Source: a bacterium
Lineage (GTDB): Bacteria; Patescibacteriota; Saccharimonadia; Saccharimonadales; Saccharimonadaceae
Direction of reading: 5' to 3'
Length of the DNA stretch: 9,579 nt
NCBI GenBank assembly: GCA_020626475.1
Contig: JAHKZT010000022.1
Location: 1 to 9,579 of the forward strand
Positions 1 through 6,028 of this stretch are shown piece after piece. The stretch's first letter is position 1. Every line of letters begins with the position of its first letter. The notes below the pieces were generated by a model that did no database searches, was not told where the DNA came from, and was given only the letters and a program-made list of their open reading frames with translations. The translations under genes were made by a program, and so were the position numbers.

Positions 1-301
1 GCCATGGGCGCGCGAAGGCGATTTTCTTGAAACGAAATACGCCTACGTCTGCCACGCCGAGCTCAACGCTATCCTAAATAGCGTTGCTAAACTCGAGGGT
101 TGCACACTCTATGTTACTCTTTTCCCTTGCAATGAATGCGCCAAAGCCGTCATTCAATCCGGCATCAAACGCGTCGTCTATGCTGACGACAAATATGCCG
201 ACGCCGAAAATACCATCGCCGCCAAAATGATGCTTCGTCACTGCGGCGTCAAATGCGAAGAATACAAAGCTTCCGGCAAAAAAATCGAATTCACTCTCTA
301 A
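1..301 (+). CDS. dCMP deaminase (deoxycytidylate deaminase), 3' part, 5' end outside window
   Basis: Frame 2 is open from the window edge to a TAA at 299-301 and encodes the last 99 residues of a zinc-dependent cytidine/deoxycytidylate deaminase-family protein. Seen directly: the CHAE signature (fragment residues 17-20, zinc-ligand His18 and proton-shuttle Glu20) and the PCNEC signature (42-46, zinc ligands Cys43 and Cys46). The PWAREGDF segment at the very start resembles the stretch just before the catalytic His in dCMP deaminases, which supports dCMP deaminase over tRNA adenosine or riboflavin deaminases. The family (ComEB in Bacillus) converts dCMP to dUMP in the cytoplasm, feeding dTMP synthesis. 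About the first third of the protein is missing, so its start and promoter cannot be judged. The -10 box of the downstream rel gene begins immediately after this stop codon. Confidence 0.94.
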   Translation, partial: PWAREGDFLETKYAYVCHAELNAILNSVAKLEGCTLYVTLFPCNECAKAVIQSGIKRVVYADDKYADAENTIAAKMMLRHCGVKCEEYKASGKKIEFTL

Positions 302-310
302 TGCTATAAT
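302..310 (+). promoter_or_regulatory. Extended -10 promoter of rel, leaderless
   Basis: TGCTATAAT is a perfect extended -10 (TGn plus TATAAT at 305-310). Six bases separate it from the rel ATG at 317, so the predicted transcription start is the A of the start codon. No convincing -35 is seen 17 bp upstream, which an extended -10 can tolerate, and no Shine-Dalgarno site is present. The box lies directly behind the dCMP deaminase stop codon. Confidence 0.75.
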
Positions 311-316
311 AAAACC

Positions 317-1849
317 ATGAGCAATTCCCCACGTATACAAAAAGCCATCAAAATCGCCACCAAGGCGCATGAGGGGCAATTGCGCAAAACTGGGGAGCCT
401 TATATTATTCATCCGCTCGCCGTCATGAAAATTCTCAAAGAGTGGAACATGGATGAAGACTCCATTGTCGCCGGCGTATTGCACGATACCGTCGAAGACA
501 CCGATTTAACGCTCAAAGAGATCGAAGAAGAATTCGGTAAAGACGTCGCTTTCCTCGTAAACGGCGTTACTAAGCTCGGCAAAGCTCGTAGCAGCATGAA
601 AAACCTCGACGAATACTTGCCGGAAACTTCAGACAACCTCCTCAAACTTCTTATCGCTACCGGGCAGGATATTCGTGTCCTCATCATTAAACTCGCCGAC
701 CGCCTACACAATCTTCGCACTCTCAGCGCTCTTCCTCCAGATAAGCAGCAAAAGATTGCTCGCGAATCACTCGAGGTCTTTGCGCCACTTGCTGACCGTC
801 TCCAGATGGGTCGCGTTCGTGTCGAAATCGAAGAAACTAGCTTCCGCTATCTCGATCCAAAACGCTATGAGGAGCTCAAGAAGCTCACCGAAGAACGCCT
901 TCGCCAAGCCGACAAAAAGCTCAAAAACGCCCAGCACGCCGTCGAGAATCTTCTCAAAAAAGAAGGCATTAAATATTCCTGCGACGGTCGCGTCAAATCT
1001 ATCTATTCGTTGCACAAAAAGCTCGCTAAATACGACCAGAATATCGACCGTATCTACGATCTTATTGCCCTACGTTTCATCGTCGATGACGTGACGACTT
1101 GCTATCTTGTTCTTGGTCTCATCCATTCCCTTTTCATGCCAATGGACGGCCGCATCAAAGATTACATCGCAATGCCAAAGCAAAATGGCTATCAATCAAT
1201 TCATACTACCGTCATTACGAAAGACAAACAGATTGTCGAATTCCAGATTCGCACACGCGAAATGCACGACTATGCTGAGCGCGGTCTTGCCGCTACTTTC
1301 TACTACAACGAGCAGAAACTTACTTCCGCCTACGCCGAAGGTCGCGTCAGTCGTCTCCCGAGCAATCTTCTCTGGATTAAGGAGCTCCAAGAGACCGCAA
1401 CTAAGCTCGCTTCCGGCGAAAAAGTCGATACTAAGAAACTTCGCCTTACCCTCTTTGCAGATAAAATCTTCGTCTATACTCCAAAGGGTGACATTATTGA
1501 TTTACCGCGCGGTTCCATGCCGCTAGATTTCGCCTATCGTCTTCATAGCGAAATTGGTGCCGCCTGTACTGGCGCTCGCATTAACGGCAAAATGGTTAGC
1601 CTCAATACGAAGCTTCAAAGCGGCGATGTCGTCGAGATTATCACCACCAAAAACTCTCAGCCAAATCCAGGCTGGCTCAATAAAGTCAGTAGCAAGCATG
1701 CCCGCCACAAGCTTCTCTCACAGCTCCACAGCCTCTTCCCAAACTTCGTTGCTAGCCCAGAGCAAAATGCCGTCAAAGCCGCCCTCAAGGCCGAACGCGC
1801 CGCCGCCAAGAAAAAGGCAAAAGCCGCCGACAAAAATAGCAAAAAATAA
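317..1849 (+). CDS. rel: Bifunctional (p)ppGpp synthetase/hydrolase, RelA/SpoT family, short form without ACT domain
   Basis: 510-residue RelA/SpoT homologue that makes and degrades (p)ppGpp, the stringent-response alarmone, in the cytosol. Domains in order: HD hydrolase about 1-165, with the full set of family catalytic residues visible (His32, His56-Asp57, Glu60-Asp61, Asp128, Asn132); synthetase about 195-335, with GRVKS at 224-228, RIKD at 279-282, the NGYQSIHTTV segment at 290-299 and catalytic-type Glu308 in EFQIRT; TGS about 378-445. The RxKD form is the one found in bifunctional enzymes rather than ExDD of monofunctional RelA, so both activities are predicted. Long Rel proteins are usually about 700-750 residues. 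This one stops shortly after TGS, lacks the zinc-finger and ACT regions, and ends in a Lys/Ala-rich tail (about 485-510). The ATG at 317 fits the leaderless promoter. No terminator is visible before the next gene. Confidence 0.95.
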   Translation: MSNSPRIQKAIKIATKAHEGQLRKTGEPYIIHPLAVMKILKEWNMDEDSIVAGVLHDTVEDTDLTLKEIEEEFGKDVAFLVNGVTKLGKARSSMKNLDEYLPETSDNLLKLLIATGQDIRVLIIKLADRLHNLRTLSALPPDKQQKIARESLEVFAPLADRLQMGRVRVEIEETSFRYLDPKRYEELKKLTEERLRQADKKLKNAQHAVENLLKKEGIKYSCDGRVKSIYSLHKKLAKYDQNIDRIYDLIALRFIVDDVTTCYLVLGLIHSLFMPMDGRIKDYIAMPKQNGYQSIHTTVITKDKQIVEFQIRTREMHDYAERGLAATFYYNEQKLTSAYAEGRVSRLPSNLLWIKELQETATKLASGEKVDTKKLRLTLFADKIFVYTPKGDIIDLPRGSMPLDFAYRLHSEIGAACTGARINGKMVSLNTKLQSGDVVEIITTKNSQPNPGWLNKVSSKHARHKLLSQLHSLFPNFVASPEQNAVKAALKAERAAAKKKAKAADKNSKK

Positions 1850-1870
1850 TCTTCACCTCTATTATTCCTA

Positions 1871-1899
1871 TTGACATTTTATGCCACTTATGCTATAAT
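1871..1899 (+). promoter_or_regulatory. Consensus sigma-70-type promoter of the 199-residue gene
   Basis: TTGACA at 1871-1876, a 17-bp spacer, and TATAAT at 1894-1899 preceded by TGC: a perfect -35, perfect spacing and perfect extended -10. The predicted start is about A1906, giving a leader of about 44 bases before the ATG at 1950. It is by far the strongest-looking promoter in the window. Confidence 0.85.
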
Positions 1900-1920
1900 T
1901 AAAGTATATTCGTACTTTAA
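1899..1920. repeat. 8-bp perfect inverted repeat over the transcription start, operator-like
   Basis: TTAAAGTA (1899-1906) and TACTTTAA (1913-1920) are perfect inverted copies separated by TATTCG. The repeat runs from the last base of the -10 box through about +15. Because the predicted start is about 1906, the left arm would mostly not be in the RNA. The symmetry is therefore more likely a DNA-level operator than an RNA hairpin. This is inference; no regulator is encoded next to it. Confidence 0.45.
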
Positions 1921-1934
1921 CTTGAGACCCATTT

Positions 1935-1939
1935 GGAGG
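1935..1939 (+). promoter_or_regulatory. Shine-Dalgarno site
   Basis: GGAGG lies 10 bases before the ATG at 1950 and fixes that start. It is the only well-placed Shine-Dalgarno site in front of any gene in the window. Confidence 0.75.
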
Positions 1940-1949
1940 TGCAGTTTTA

Positions 1950-2549
1950 ATGCTGTTATTTAAGAAATCATCCGTAGAAGACCAGATTATCCCCGTACCC
2001 GCGAACTGGATATCTTCGTTTCGCAACGAAATCGAAACCTATCGCACTTTTATCGTAGGCATCGACGACTTCAATATGTCCGAAATGACAAAACGCATCC
2101 AGGATAAGAAGTATAGGATGACGCACTACGATCCGAACAAATCGATCGCTCGTCATGGAATATACGGCGCCTTTAACGACCTGTTCGCAACAGCGTGGAG
2201 TGGAATCGATATAGAAGACCTTACGTACTTCATCGGAATGCTCTATCGCCGCGACTATGCATCCATGAGCAAGGAAGAACTCGTCGAATACGGAGAAAAA
2301 ACTCTGCGTTACTTCCCCTTTATCCCGAATAGGCTCGCTGACACGTTCGGCCTTTCTCTGTCTATTGAAATTCACATCGACGCAATCAAAAAGCTCGACA
2401 AGAAAAATGACGACATCGAAAAAGCCGCAACGAAACATGACAGAAAAAGTCTCAAGACTCTGCGTGCGGAAGCTGACGCCATAATCAAAAATGACGACCC
2501 TACGGCTTTCCAATCTCTCGAGTCTCACGCGTTAAGCAAATGCAAATAA
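1950..2549 (+). CDS. Hypothetical protein of 199 residues, unrecognised
   Basis: I do not recognise a family. The protein is charged and probably mostly helical, with no signal peptide and no membrane span, so it is probably cytosolic. A Lys/Asp/Glu-rich helical stretch at about 147-180 could form a short coiled coil. There is a single cysteine near the C-terminus (Cys198) and no metal-binding or catalytic signature that I can name. That it is a real gene is supported by the perfect promoter, the GGAGG site at 1935-1939, an ATG at good spacing and a hairpin terminator after the TAA. Its codon choice differs from the neighbouring rel gene: CTG, GGA, ATA and AGG/AGA occur repeatedly here and look rare or absent in rel by eye. 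That could reflect horizontal acquisition or a different expression class. Confidence 0.78.
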   Translation: MLLFKKSSVEDQIIPVPANWISSFRNEIETYRTFIVGIDDFNMSEMTKRIQDKKYRMTHYDPNKSIARHGIYGAFNDLFATAWSGIDIEDLTYFIGMLYRRDYASMSKEELVEYGEKTLRYFPFIPNRLADTFGLSLSIEIHIDAIKKLDKKNDDIEKAATKHDRKSLKTLRAEADAIIKNDDPTAFQSLESHALSKCK

Positions 2550-2566
2550 GCACTTTACTCAAAATC

Positions 2567-2597
2567 AAATCCCCCGCTATCACAGCGAGGGATTTTT
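2567..2597. terminator. Bidirectional intrinsic terminator between convergent genes
   Basis: The stem is AAATCCC (2567-2573) plus CGCT (2575-2578), a five-base loop, then AGCG (2584-2587) plus GGGATTT (2589-2595). On the plus strand the middle position is a C-A mismatch, followed by a run of five T. Read on the minus strand the same position becomes a T-G wobble, so the stem is continuous, followed by an interrupted T tract. It lies between the stop of the 199-residue gene (2549) and the stop of glyQS (2603), so it plausibly ends both transcripts. Confidence 0.8.
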
Positions 2598-2602
2598 CCT
2601 TC

Positions 2603-3916
2603 CTATAGTTCTTCAGGCTTCACGCGAATCTGCTCAGTCGTATCGCGATCACGAACTGTAACCGTTCCATCCTCAAGCGTATCAAAGTCGATTACGATAC
2701 ACTTCGGCGTACCAATCTCATCTTGCTTGAGATAACGCTTACCAATGTTACCAGAATCATCCCAAGTAACATTGTGATATTTCTTGCGTAGCATCTCATA
2801 AACCTCACGTGCCTTTGCAACGAGCTCTGGCTTATTCTTGAGCAGTGGCGAAACACAGAAGCGATATGGCGCCAGATTCTCTGGAAGTGCGAGCACAATG
2901 CGCTTTTCTTCCTGGCGATAAGCACAGGTGAGCACAGCGAGAAGCAAACGTTCAACACCAATCGAAGGCTCGATTACGTGCGGCACAAAACGCGCGCCAC
3001 CACCTTTAACGATGTATTCCATATTCTTACCGCTCTCGCGCTGAATATTCTGCAAATCAAAGTCCGTACGATAAGCCAAACCCATCAATTCCTCGCGGCC
3101 GTTAGGATAATCAAACTCGATATCAACGGTGCGCTTAGAATAGTGAGCGCGATCTTCAGGCTCAACCTCGAGGTCGTGGATACGAGCGCTATCTAGATCC
3201 ATCACATCAGCCAAGAATTCATGCTGTTCTTTGAGCAATTTCTCGAAGTTCTCTTCCCAAGTTTCAGGAGCGACAAAGTACTCAATTTCCATCTGAGAGC
3301 ATTCACGGTCGCGCAAGATAAAGTCGCGCGGCGAAATCTCGTTGCGGAAAGCCTTACCCTGCTGAGCAAGACCAAATGGAAGATCTGGATAAATCGTGTC
3401 GACGACGTTCTTATAGTTCGTAAAGATACCCTGGGCAGTTTCTGGGCGCAAATATGCAATCGAACTATCATCATCAACTGGACCAACATGAGTCTGGAAC
3501 ATCATATTAAATTTGCGGATATCACCCCAGTTAATCTTGCCACAAGTTGGACATTTGACGTTTAGCGCCTTAAATTCTTCGGTCGTAACACTCTCGGAAA
3601 TACCATCCGCAATCTTATCGGCACGAAAACGACCATGACATTCGCCACATTCTACGAGTGGATCAGCAAAAGTCGCCGTATGACCAGAGGCCTGCCAGGT
3701 GCGAGGGTTCATAATGATTGCCGCATCAACACCGAACATATCTTCGCGACTTTCAACCCAGTAATTCCACCAGGCATCCATAATCTTACGCTTCAAAGCA
3801 ACACCGAGCGGGCCAAAGTCCCAAGTGCCAGCCATACCGCCATAAACATCTGAACCCTGCCAGATAAAACCGCGGCGCTTACAAAGGCTTACGATATCTT
3901 CCATTTTTACTGCCAT
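2603..3916 (-). CDS. glyQS: Glycyl-tRNA synthetase, class II, single-chain alpha2 type
   Basis: 437-residue enzyme that charges tRNA-Gly with glycine in the cytosol. It is the dimeric single-chain type of archaea, eukaryotes and part of the bacteria, not the E. coli alpha/beta tetramer. Seen in order: N-terminal class II core with GTWDFGPLG at 30-38; a four-cysteine cluster likely binding zinc (Cys90, Cys93, Cys122, Cys125); the RPETAQGIF segment at 157-165; motif 2 FRNEISPRDF at 190-199; motif 3 with IGVERLL at 319-325; and a C-terminal anticodon-binding (HGTP) domain from about 348 to the end, including DDSGNIGKRY at 386-395. The length is typical for the compact bacterial form. The start at 3916 (MAVKMED) is preferred because a promoter lies just before it; Met5 is a possible alternative. 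No Shine-Dalgarno site is seen. Confidence 0.97.
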   Translation of the reverse strand: MAVKMEDIVSLCKRRGFIWQGSDVYGGMAGTWDFGPLGVALKRKIMDAWWNYWVESREDMFGVDAAIIMNPRTWQASGHTATFADPLVECGECHGRFRADKIADGISESVTTEEFKALNVKCPTCGKINWGDIRKFNMMFQTHVGPVDDDSSIAYLRPETAQGIFTNYKNVVDTIYPDLPFGLAQQGKAFRNEISPRDFILRDRECSQMEIEYFVAPETWEENFEKLLKEQHEFLADVMDLDSARIHDLEVEPEDRAHYSKRTVDIEFDYPNGREELMGLAYRTDFDLQNIQRESGKNMEYIVKGGGARFVPHVIEPSIGVERLLLAVLTCAYRQEEKRIVLALPENLAPYRFCVSPLLKNKPELVAKAREVYEMLRKKYHNVTWDDSGNIGKRYLKQDEIGTPKCIVIDFDTLEDGTVTVRDRDTTEQIRVKPEEL

Positions 3917-3925
3917 AATAGATAT

Positions 3926-3934
3926 ATTTTACCA
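3926..3934 (-). promoter_or_regulatory. Extended -10 promoter of glyQS, near-leaderless
   Basis: On the minus strand TGGTAAAAT ends nine bases before the ATG at 3916, predicting a leader of about 3 bases. A partial -35 (TTGGGA, complement of 3949-3954, four of six matches) sits at a 17-bp spacer. The box follows directly after the stop codon of the upstream 86-residue gene, so glyQS can be transcribed on its own. Confidence 0.65.
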
Positions 3935-3935
3935 C

Positions 3936-4196
3936 TTAACGCTTCTTTTCCCAAAGCTTACGAATAAGCCCCAACGACAAAGTCGATAATGTAAAGCCCA
4001 TCACTGGCACCAAAGAGCTTAGCCAGACATTAGAAATCTGCGCAATCGTCATAGAATATAGTACGACCACCACATAGGTCAAAACCATGATACAAATTCG
4101 ACGCGTCCAGCTCGTCTCCCAAGCCTTATCTGTCTCTACGCGCTTATTGCGCGCTTTAATTGCCTCAATTTCTTTCTTATAATCTATGTCACTCAT
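3936..4196 (-). CDS. Small membrane protein with two predicted spans, unknown function
   Basis: 86 residues: a charged N-terminal segment (about 1-32, alternating Lys/Glu, likely helical) followed by two hydrophobic stretches, about 33-52 (ICIMVLTYVVVVLY) and about 57-78, and a short basic tail ending WEKKR. The topology is probably a hairpin with both ends cytoplasmic, by the positive-inside rule. The ARNKRVETDKAWETSWTRR pattern before the first span resembles a conserved small hypothetical protein I associate with CPR genomes; that is recollection and not verified. It has its own leaderless promoter and sits between recO and glyQS. No function can be assigned. Confidence 0.82.
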   Translation of the reverse strand: MSDIDYKKEIEAIKARNKRVETDKAWETSWTRRICIMVLTYVVVVLYSMTIAQISNVWLSSLVPVMGFTLSTLSLGLIRKLWEKKR

Positions 4197-4202
4197 TCTT
4201 TC

Positions 4203-4211
4203 ATTATCTCA
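4203..4211 (-). promoter_or_regulatory. Extended -10 promoter of the 86-residue gene, leaderless
   Basis: On the minus strand TGAGATAAT ends exactly six bases before the ATG at 4196, so the start codon should coincide with +1. A partial -35 (TGGACG, complement of 4226-4231, four of six matches) is at a 17-bp spacer. There is no Shine-Dalgarno site. Confidence 0.65.
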
Positions 4212-4255
4212 TAACAGATCACCTGCGTCCAAATCAAATACATTGCTAACTATCG

Positions 4256-4957
4256 CTAAATCCCGCCCGCTTTCTCAGCACAGCGTGTAATATAGCCGAT
4301 CTCATCCATCAGCTCGCCGTAGCCAGATACTTTCATTGCTACCTCGAGCGGCGTCGACGCCATCACGCGCATCATTTTAATGTGGTCCGCCGTCACCTGC
4401 CCCATATCATGTGGCGCGAGCGCAACATTTTCGACGTCCCATACGTAACGATTTTCCGAGCTTAATTTATTACCCGAAACGTCGTATTTTAGGTTTATTT
4501 CCTCACCAGAAGCCGCCAACATGTTCATACCCGCCCAAGCACGCAAAAGCTCCTTCCAGCGCGTCTCAGCGCCTTCTGAGGCATGTTTTTGCGCCGCCTG
4601 CAGGCTTTGACGGAGGATATTAAAGAATTCTGGCGAATCCACCTGCTCTGCGCGCCTAGAAGCATCGCGCATCAGATTACCACCTAACTCCAAAAGCTCA
4701 ATGTCATGCACGAATGCGTCATAATGTTCGAGCAATTTCGCCGAGGTTAAAATCCCTAGCTCGCCCTTGCCTTCATGTATTACCACTTCCGAAACCGAAA
4801 ACAGCTCAATTCCGCCCGCCAATTTTGACTTCTCTTTGCGCACCCCCTTCGCCATCACCGACTTCTTACCCTCAGGTGTCAAAAGCTGCAAAATCCTATC
4901 CGCCTCACCATAATCCGTGCGTTTTAGAACTATCGCTTTTGTCTTCAGATCACGCAT
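4256..4957 (-). CDS. recO: DNA repair protein RecO
   Basis: About 233 residues from the ATG at 4957. RecO acts with RecR and RecF to load RecA on single-stranded DNA at gaps and anneals complementary strands. The N-terminal region (KTKAIVLKRTDYGEADRIL, then LLTPEGKKSVMAKGVRKEKSKLAG) is the typical RecO OB-fold start. The later part is the helical RecO C-terminal domain, ending in a Ser-Gly-Tyr-Gly-Glu-Leu segment and RCAEKAGG. The four-cysteine zinc site of many RecO proteins is absent, since only one cysteine remains near the C-terminus. The frame also opens at a TTG at 4966, but the ATG at 4957 is preferred: it overlaps the TGA of the response regulator by 8 bases, which suggests translational coupling. 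There is no promoter of its own; it is the last gene of the kinase/regulator operon. Confidence 0.87.
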   Translation of the reverse strand: MRDLKTKAIVLKRTDYGEADRILQLLTPEGKKSVMAKGVRKEKSKLAGGIELFSVSEVVIHEGKGELGILTSAKLLEHYDAFVHDIELLELGGNLMRDASRRAEQVDSPEFFNILRQSLQAAQKHASEGAETRWKELLRAWAGMNMLAASGEEINLKYDVSGNKLSSENRYVWDVENVALAPHDMGQVTADHIKMMRVMASTPLEVAMKVSGYGELMDEIGYITRCAEKAGGI

Positions 4958-5294
4958 AACGACCAACCAATTCTAGCAACTCGCTGGGCTGCATTTTACC
5001 CTTGTCAAAAGTCGCCACTACCCCATATTTTTCCGCAATATTATCACCAAGACTAACGCTACTCACAATCGCTGCCGGAACATTCATTAGCTCCGGATAG
5101 CTACGCATTTCATTAAGTACCGCAAAACCCGTCGGACCAGTCAATAAAACGTCCAGAATCACCAAATCTGGCACTTCTCCGTCCATCTCCGCAATCGCCG
5201 CTACGCCATCATGGAAATACTTCACATCGTCACGTTTTAGTAGCCTCCGATAATAACTCTCCCACCCTCTGTCATCTTCAATCACATATATCAT
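4950..5294 (-). CDS. Stand-alone response regulator receiver domain, CheY-like
   Basis: 114 residues, a single receiver domain with no output domain. Seen: the acidic pocket Glu6-Asp7-Asp8, phosphoacceptor Asp48 in VILDV, conserved Ser78 in AAIVSS and Lys98 in FDKG. All canonical receiver residues are present, so phosphorylation by the adjacent kinase is expected. With no DNA-binding domain it must act by protein-protein contact or as a phosphate sink or relay. Its ATG overlaps the kinase stop as ATGA (5291-5294), the usual sign of coupled translation, and its TGA overlaps the recO start. Confidence 0.93.
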   Translation of the reverse strand: MIYVIEDDRGWESYYRRLLKRDDVKYFHDGVAAIAEMDGEVPDLVILDVLLTGPTGFAVLNEMRSYPELMNVPAAIVSSVSLGDNIAEKYGVVATFDKGKMQPSELLELVGRYA

Positions 5295-5965
5295 AGAAAG
5301 CTCAACTGTCCGCTTACTGGCAAATCAATATAGAAACTCGTTCCGTCGCGGTGACGAATCAAACCAAAATCACTACCCATATAATTCGCAAATTTTGCCG
5401 CAATATAGAGTCCGAGCCCGGATGAACCAGGACGCATCGGTGTCGCTACCGGCTTATTCACGAAACCATCTTTAATCTCACGCCAAATCTTTGTCGGCAC
5501 CGCTGGGCCATAGTCGCGCACTGCTATTCTAATCTTATTCGCACGATCAATCACTGATATTTCGCTCGGCAACTCCTCACCACCATAATTCATCGCATTT
5601 AGGCAAAAGTTATAGACCACCGAATGAAGCAACTGCGGATTTGCTACTACTAAGCGACGCTTATTACGATACTCGATCCGAAGTTCGCGACGATTAAACT
5701 CAAACAGGCGCCAAAGCTCGTCAACTACCTCATCGCAAACCACACGCGGATTGACCGGCTCCATCTCAAACATTGCATCTTCTAGGCGCGCAATTCGCGT
5801 CAAATCATTCACTTGCTGAAGCGCCCGTTCGCTCGTCGCCACAATCTGGCGCCCTACCTCGTGCACCCCCTTCATATCTTCCTCGAAATCCAAAGACAAG
5901 GCTAGCTGTCGCACCAAACTCAGTGGCGCTTTCAACTCATGCGCAACAACTACCTCACTCTCCAT
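5291..5965 (-). CDS. Sensor-less cytosolic histidine kinase (HisKA + HATPase_c)
   Basis: 224 residues consisting almost only of a kinase core. The phosphoacceptor is His9 in HELKAPL; a helical dimerisation region runs to about 65; the HATPase domain covers about 105-217, with the N-box YNFCLNAMNYG (Asn119 and Asn123), the G1 box DYGPAVP (151-157, second Gly of the usual DxGxG replaced by Ala) and the G2 box GSSGLGLYI (180-188). No sensor domain, HAMP or membrane span is present. Only eight residues precede the catalytic His, so the start could be questioned, but a promoter six bases before the ATG at 5965 and a terminator just upstream leave little room for an N-terminal extension. It forms an operon with the receiver protein and recO. 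The signal it senses is unknown. Confidence 0.92.
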   Translation of the reverse strand: MESEVVVAHELKAPLSLVRQLALSLDFEEDMKGVHEVGRQIVATSERALQQVNDLTRIARLEDAMFEMEPVNPRVVCDEVVDELWRLFEFNRRELRIEYRNKRRLVVANPQLLHSVVYNFCLNAMNYGGEELPSEISVIDRANKIRIAVRDYGPAVPTKIWREIKDGFVNKPVATPMRPGSSGLGLYIAAKFANYMGSDFGLIRHRDGTSFYIDLPVSGQLSFL

Positions 5966-5971
5966 GCCTCT

Positions 5972-5977
5972 ATTCTA
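5972..5977 (-). promoter_or_regulatory. -10 box of the histidine kinase operon, leaderless
   Basis: TAGAAT on the minus strand ends exactly six bases before the ATG at 5965. TG lies directly before it, without the usual one-base gap. The -35 position (TTATAG, complement of 5995-6000, weak match) falls in the loop region of the upstream terminator, so terminator and promoter are nested. AGAGG lies directly before the ATG but is too close to serve as a normal Shine-Dalgarno site. Confidence 0.6.
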
Positions 5978-5980
5978 CAA

Positions 5981-6014
5981 CAAAAATCCCCACACTATAA
6001 AGCGTAGGGATTTT
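5981..6014 (-). terminator. Intrinsic terminator after the 312-residue gene
   Basis: Read on the minus strand there is a continuous 14-bp stem: AAAATCCC plus TACGCT pairs with AGTGTG plus GGGATTTT around a TTAT loop, using two G-T wobbles, and is followed by TTTTTG. On the plus strand both wobbles become C-A mismatches, so the hairpin is tuned to the minus strand. It starts 15 bases after the stop codon at 6029. Confidence 0.88.
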
Positions 6015-6028
6015 GAAAACCGTATTAA

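Noticed and set aside
1968..2528. 186-residue minus-strand open frame antisense to the 199-residue gene
   Set aside because: The plus-strand gene has a perfect promoter, Shine-Dalgarno site and terminator. The antisense frame has none and no recognisable motif.
2603..3916. UGA recoded as glycine (code 25), considered because of the GlyRS and likely CPR origin
   Set aside because: TGA is the stop codon of the kinase and the receiver gene at tight overlaps, and no conserved domain here reads through TGA.
4957..4966. TTG start of recO at 4966
   Set aside because: Adds only three residues (MVV) before a well-placed ATG that overlaps the upstream stop codon; the ATG gives the usual RecO N-terminus.
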